From: Arcobacter iocasae
Lineage (GTDB): Bacteria; Campylobacterota; Campylobacteria; Campylobacterales; Arcobacteraceae
Reading direction: 5' to 3'
Assembly (NCBI RefSeq): GCF_042214795.1
Contig: NZ_CP090177.1
Coordinates: forward strand, 124,001 to 188,000
Length of the DNA stretch: 64,000 bases
Under the pieces are notes generated by a model, which saw only the letters and a program-made list of their open reading frames with translations, searched no databases and was not told the DNA's origin. The position numbers were made by a program, and so were the translations under genes. Positions 60,539-64,000 of the stretch are shown here, in pieces (the stretch's first letter is position 1; every line of letters starts with the position of its first letter).

Positions 60539-63481
60539 CTACTTCAATATATCACTTATCAATTGTGATAACTCTGGACTATTTAATTTAGTTGTATACT
60601 TAACATTTAGACCAATATTTTGTAATTCTTTAAAAAAAGCTTCAGCACTTTTTATTTGTAGTTTTTCTTTCGTACTTATATCATCAAACTTATCATATCC
60701 TTTTGTCTCAACAACAAAATATAATTCTTTATCATCCCTTGATTCTATAACATATCCAAAGTCTGGATTATAGTTTCGTCCATGAGCTGTAGGAATATTT
60801 ACTTTTGGTAGTTTCCCAAATACAGTAATTCTTTTGTCACTTGAGTCATCTATAGTTAGTTTTTCTATAGTACTATCAACTTCCATAAAGTCTTCATCAT
60901 AGATTGATTTTTCTTGTACATTCTTTGATTTTATTTTATAAGTTTCAACTCCTAAGCTTCCTGTAGGTATAAATTCTTTGATATTACCATTTTTATCTAT
61001 AAGAGAATTATTACTAGTTTTTATCTCTTTTAAATCATAAGATATTTTATTAATTATGGTATCGTAAATAGCACTTATTAGTTGTTCTTCAATTTTCTTA
61101 AGTGCCAAGTTCTCATTTTGAGGAATTAAATCAAACTTTTCTTTTTTAATTCCATGCAATACTTTAGCAACTGTTTGCATACTTAGTTTTGTATTGTTAG
61201 ATAGTGCTTTAATAAATTCATAGAGAGTAAATATCGAGTGAGTTTCTACTTTTACAGTGTCTTTATCACTATCATGCTTTTCTTTATCCTCTACATTTTT
61301 ATCTCTTTTAACAATTATATCTTGACCACTTATTGTAAAGTTTTCATCTATTTTCTTTTTAGCTGTTTCAATTAGTGTATTACTATTAATATCATATTTA
61401 ACCACAGCATCATAGTTTAAATTCTCCCATAATGCTTTAAACTTTTTAAAGTTTTCTTGATGAATTTTGATTTTCCCTTTTTCTTTCTTTCCACTTCTAT
61501 CTTTTGCTTTTACTCGAGTAGATGTTTTAAAGAAGCTATCAAAATACTCTTTAAGCTTTTTACTATCACAACCTTTCATCTCTAAAGACTCTAGCTCTTT
61601 TGACCTAGAACTATAATGCTCTTTTGAAATAGTGATCTCACTCATATCATCTTCATCTATAGTGATAAATCCCATTTCTTCAAGCTCATCAAGTAATTTA
61701 GTTGCTGCTCTTGATGTACTAGCAATATGGTTTTCGACCATAATATCTTCATTAAAAAGTCTAGAAACTTGTTTAATACTATTTTCACTTATCTCATTTT
61801 GAATAGAGGTTACAAAGTCTTCTTCTGTAGAGGGTACCACTACAAATAACTCATTGATAAACTCAAAGTTACTATTATCTTGAGTAATTCTTTTTCCATC
61901 TTGATTTACTGCAAGTCTAAGCCCTCTTCCTATTTGTTGTAGTTTTGAAATTTTAGAATTACTTGGTGCTAGTTTACATAGAGTCATTACATTAGGATTA
62001 TCCCATCCTTCTTGTAAAGCCCATTGAGAGAATATAAACCTAAGATTACTGTCAAAAGATAACAGTTCCTCTTTTTTGTTTAAGATAAGTTCAATAGCTT
62101 CTGCTTCATCACCTTCTTTTTTTGATTTTGCAAAGTATCCACTATGTATTTCATTTAGATTATCTTTTGTTTTTAAAAGATATTTTTTATATTTATCATC
62201 TAGATTATCTTTTTTTAAAATTTCATTTAGATTTTTTAAATATAACTTTTCAAATAGTTGTGCTAATTCACCATTTGTACCTTCATCTGTAAGATATTTA
62301 TCTACTCTATCTATAAAGAAAAGACAAAGTGATTTTATATCAAGCTTATAAAGTTCTTCTTCTCTTTCAAAATGATTTTTTATAGCTGTATCTACAATGA
62401 CCTTTTGCATCTCATCAAGAAGTACGCCATAACTTTCACTAACTCCAAAAGGTAAGGATATACTATTTGTAAATACTATCTCACTTTTTGTAATCTTTTC
62501 TACAATATAACTATTTAAATATTCTATATCTACTTTTTCACCAAGGTTTTCACCTTTTTCTAAAACAATTTTTTGATTTTTAGAATTGATGTCTTTGTAT
62601 TCAATTGTAGCCTTATAATCTTTTTGACTACTTCCATTTATTTTAGTAAATGCTATGGTATGATTATCAACATTTTCATTTCCAACTGTATCAACTGTAA
62701 TAGCTTTAACAAGCCCTCTACTAAATGCATCTACACTATCAAGTGTATAAATAAGATTTTTATACTCATCACCTTTATATGTAGCACCAAATCTTAATGT
62801 AAAAAGAGAGTTAAAGTCTTTTAAATATTTTGCAGTTTGTTTACCTTCAAACCTATGTGGTTCATCTATAACTATTACAGGTCTAAGTTGAGCAATAGCT
62901 TGCATATAACTTTTTGCACGACCTATTAGGCTTTGTTCTATCTTACTTTTGTTTATATTGTTAGAAGCTTTATTAAATGACTGATATGTTGACACTAATA
63001 CAGATATATTTTGATTACTTGCATTAATATAGTTTAGTACTGTTTTTTCACTATAGTTAAATACTGATATTTGCTTACCATACTCTTTTACAAAAAACTC
63101 TTTTGTTATTTTAATATTTTTAATAGTACCTTGTCTTATAGGGTTAGAAGGTACCAAGATTATGAACTTACTCAGTCCATAATCTCGGTTTAGTCTATAT
63201 ATTGATTCTAAAAAAGTAAACGTCTTACCCGTACCTGTCTCCATCAATGTATCAACTACAAGTTCATCTTTTATAGATATATCTCCTATATCTACTTTGT
63301 TTGATTCTCTAACTTTTGTAATATTACTTACTAAAATATTTTTTGAAGATTCAAGGTCAAAAGATGGGTTACTTTTTCTATTGTTATTTGGAGTAAATGC
63401 TATATTTTTAAAAACATTACTGATACTATTTACTGCGTGTTCTTGATAATCAAGTCTATCAAACTTTATTTTTAAAGCCAT
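60539..63481 (-). CDS. res: type III restriction enzyme Res subunit
   Basis: A 980-residue DEAD-box helicase-nuclease. Motif I is LMETGTGKTFTFLES, motif II VIVIDEPHRFEG, motif VI QQIGRGLRLAV; the C-terminal nuclease domain carries the PD...ExK pattern in NPDFGYVIESRDDKELYF followed by ETKGYD. Res needs Mod to recognise and cut unmodified DNA after ATP-driven sliding. It starts three bases after the stop of mod, with GAGGA inside the end of mod. Confidence 0.93.
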   Translation of the reverse strand: MALKIKFDRLDYQEHAVNSISNVFKNIAFTPNNNRKSNPSFDLESSKNILVSNITKVRESNKVDIGDISIKDELVVDTLMETGTGKTFTFLESIYRLNRDYGLSKFIILVPSNPIRQGTIKNIKITKEFFVKEYGKQISVFNYSEKTVLNYINASNQNISVLVSTYQSFNKASNNINKSKIEQSLIGRAKSYMQAIAQLRPVIVIDEPHRFEGKQTAKYLKDFNSLFTLRFGATYKGDEYKNLIYTLDSVDAFSRGLVKAITVDTVGNENVDNHTIAFTKINGSSQKDYKATIEYKDINSKNQKIVLEKGENLGEKVDIEYLNSYIVEKITKSEIVFTNSISLPFGVSESYGVLLDEMQKVIVDTAIKNHFEREEELYKLDIKSLCLFFIDRVDKYLTDEGTNGELAQLFEKLYLKNLNEILKKDNLDDKYKKYLLKTKDNLNEIHSGYFAKSKKEGDEAEAIELILNKKEELLSFDSNLRFIFSQWALQEGWDNPNVMTLCKLAPSNSKISKLQQIGRGLRLAVNQDGKRITQDNSNFEFINELFVVVPSTEEDFVTSIQNEISENSIKQVSRLFNEDIMVENHIASTSRAATKLLDELEEMGFITIDEDDMSEITISKEHYSSRSKELESLEMKGCDSKKLKEYFDSFFKTSTRVKAKDRSGKKEKGKIKIHQENFKKFKALWENLNYDAVVKYDINSNTLIETAKKKIDENFTISGQDIIVKRDKNVEDKEKHDSDKDTVKVETHSIFTLYEFIKALSNNTKLSMQTVAKVLHGIKKEKFDLIPQNENLALKKIEEQLISAIYDTIINKISYDLKEIKTSNNSLIDKNGNIKEFIPTGSLGVETYKIKSKNVQEKSIYDEDFMEVDSTIEKLTIDDSSDKRITVFGKLPKVNIPTAHGRNYNPDFGYVIESRDDKELYFVVETKGYDKFDDISTKEKLQIKSAEAFFKELQNIGLNVKYTTKLNSPELSQLISDILK

Positions 63482-63484
63482 TGA

Positions 63485-64000
63485 CTATCCTCTAAATCTT
63501 AATTTATCAGGCTTAATACCAAGCTTTGAAATATTACTCTCAAGTTCTAGTGTAAACTTATCATCACTAATATTTGGAGAATATACAGTTATATACTCAC
63601 ACTCCTTTTTATCTTTAAGTGCATCTACTAAGTCATCAGATGCTATATCACCAAGTATGAATGCTACATTTGAAGCAAGATAAAGCTTATCTTTTATAAG
63701 TTCTTCATGTTTTGCACTAAGAAGTAATGCTTCTGCTACAAATAGATTATAAAGTATCTCTTCATTTGTTTCTATATCAGGCTTTTCCATCATAGCTAAT
63801 AAATCATCTTGACTTACTTCTTCTAATGATTTTTGATAGATTTTTTGTTTTTGATCTTCCACAATTTCAAAAGTTCTAAATCCTATATCACCTTGAGCCA
63901 TTTGATTTCCTGCTCTATCTATTCTTTCTTTAGTGATATCAAAAATTGTATTATATCCCTCTTTTTTAGCAACACTTTTATCAGGTGTTTCTTCTGCCCA
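63485..64000 (-). CDS. mod: type III DNA methyltransferase Mod subunit, C-terminal end (partial)
   Basis: The frame is open to the window edge (first codon at 63998-64000) and gives 171 residues. The segment TIFDITKERIDRAGNQM matches the end of the methyltransferase core of type III Mod subunits. The catalytic motifs (DPPY and FxGxG) lie outside the window. Mod both methylates and provides target specificity for Res. An internal ATG at 63901 is not the start, since the frame continues beyond it without a break. Confidence 0.88.
   Translation of the reverse strand, partial: WAEETPDKSVAKKEGYNTIFDITKERIDRAGNQMAQGDIGFRTFEIVEDQKQKIYQKSLEEVSQDDLLAMMEKPDIETNEEILYNLFVAEALLLSAKHEELIKDKLYLASNVAFILGDIASDDLVDALKDKKECEYITVYSPNISDDKFTLELESNISKLGIKPDKLRFRG

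Overview
The window is AT-rich (roughly 30% GC by eye). It uses short AAGGA-type ribosome sites and TATAAT -10 boxes without clear -35 boxes, and it starts many genes with TTG or GTG. The gene set (NhaD antiporter, class D beta-lactamase, many GGDEF and histidine-kinase sensors, CHASE2 cyclase, proteins with Campylobacterota-like counterparts) suggests a marine or host-associated Arcobacter-like member of the Campylobacterota. This placement is inference from gene content; no rRNA gene or other phylogenetic marker was found, and no tRNA gene was recognised.

Layout. 1-8.3 kb: transport and redox genes (YitT fragment, dicarboxylate/glutamate symporter, EamA exporter, 2-hydroxyacid dehydrogenase, cupin, APC permease, pyridine-nucleotide disulfide oxidoreductase, DsrE-like and quinone reductase genes). 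8.4-16.1 kb: minus-strand stress and resistance genes (ABM monooxygenase, OXA beta-lactamase, AraC regulator, LysE exporter, transglutaminase-like protein, GlsB-like protein, thioredoxin with 2-Cys peroxiredoxin, pentapeptide protein, CbiZ corrinoid salvage enzyme), then a cold-shock gene and a methyltransferase. 16.2-28.3 kb: signalling and salvage (HD-GYP, a four-gene overlapping PnuC/kinase/EamA/HAD operon, and two gene pairs in which a stand-alone periplasmic binding protein sits next to a membrane histidine kinase or a diguanylate cyclase).

28.5-34.9 kb is an accessory island. Its first part has single genes separated by small palindromic repeats related to a decayed Y1 (REP-associated) transposase. 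Its second part (31.86-33.9 kb) reads as a small, decayed integron: three minus-strand one-gene cassettes, each followed by an attC-type imperfect palindrome, facing a divergent integrase start that is stopped at codon 12. 34.9-50.4 kb is mostly core genome (guaA, nhaD, nadB with a small coupled lipoprotein gene, an aspartate aminotransferase, CDF transporter, CHASE2 adenylate cyclase, CBS and PIN proteins, ABC-F ATPase, YqeY, diguanylate cyclase).

50.4-59.4 kb is a two-partner secretion locus: TpsB transporter, TpsA exoprotein with GLUG repeats, a predicted barrel-plus-Ig-like surface protein, a 7TM sensor kinase and an OmpR-type response regulator. The three putative promoters of this locus share one architecture, TAACG-N7-TAACG-N9-TATAAT or TAAAAT, which makes a good candidate for the operator of this two-component system. 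A 125-bp leader that includes the last codons of the kinase gene has been duplicated in front of tpsA. 59.7-64 kb carries two small genes, an XRE regulator and a type III restriction-modification system (res, and mod cut by the window edge).
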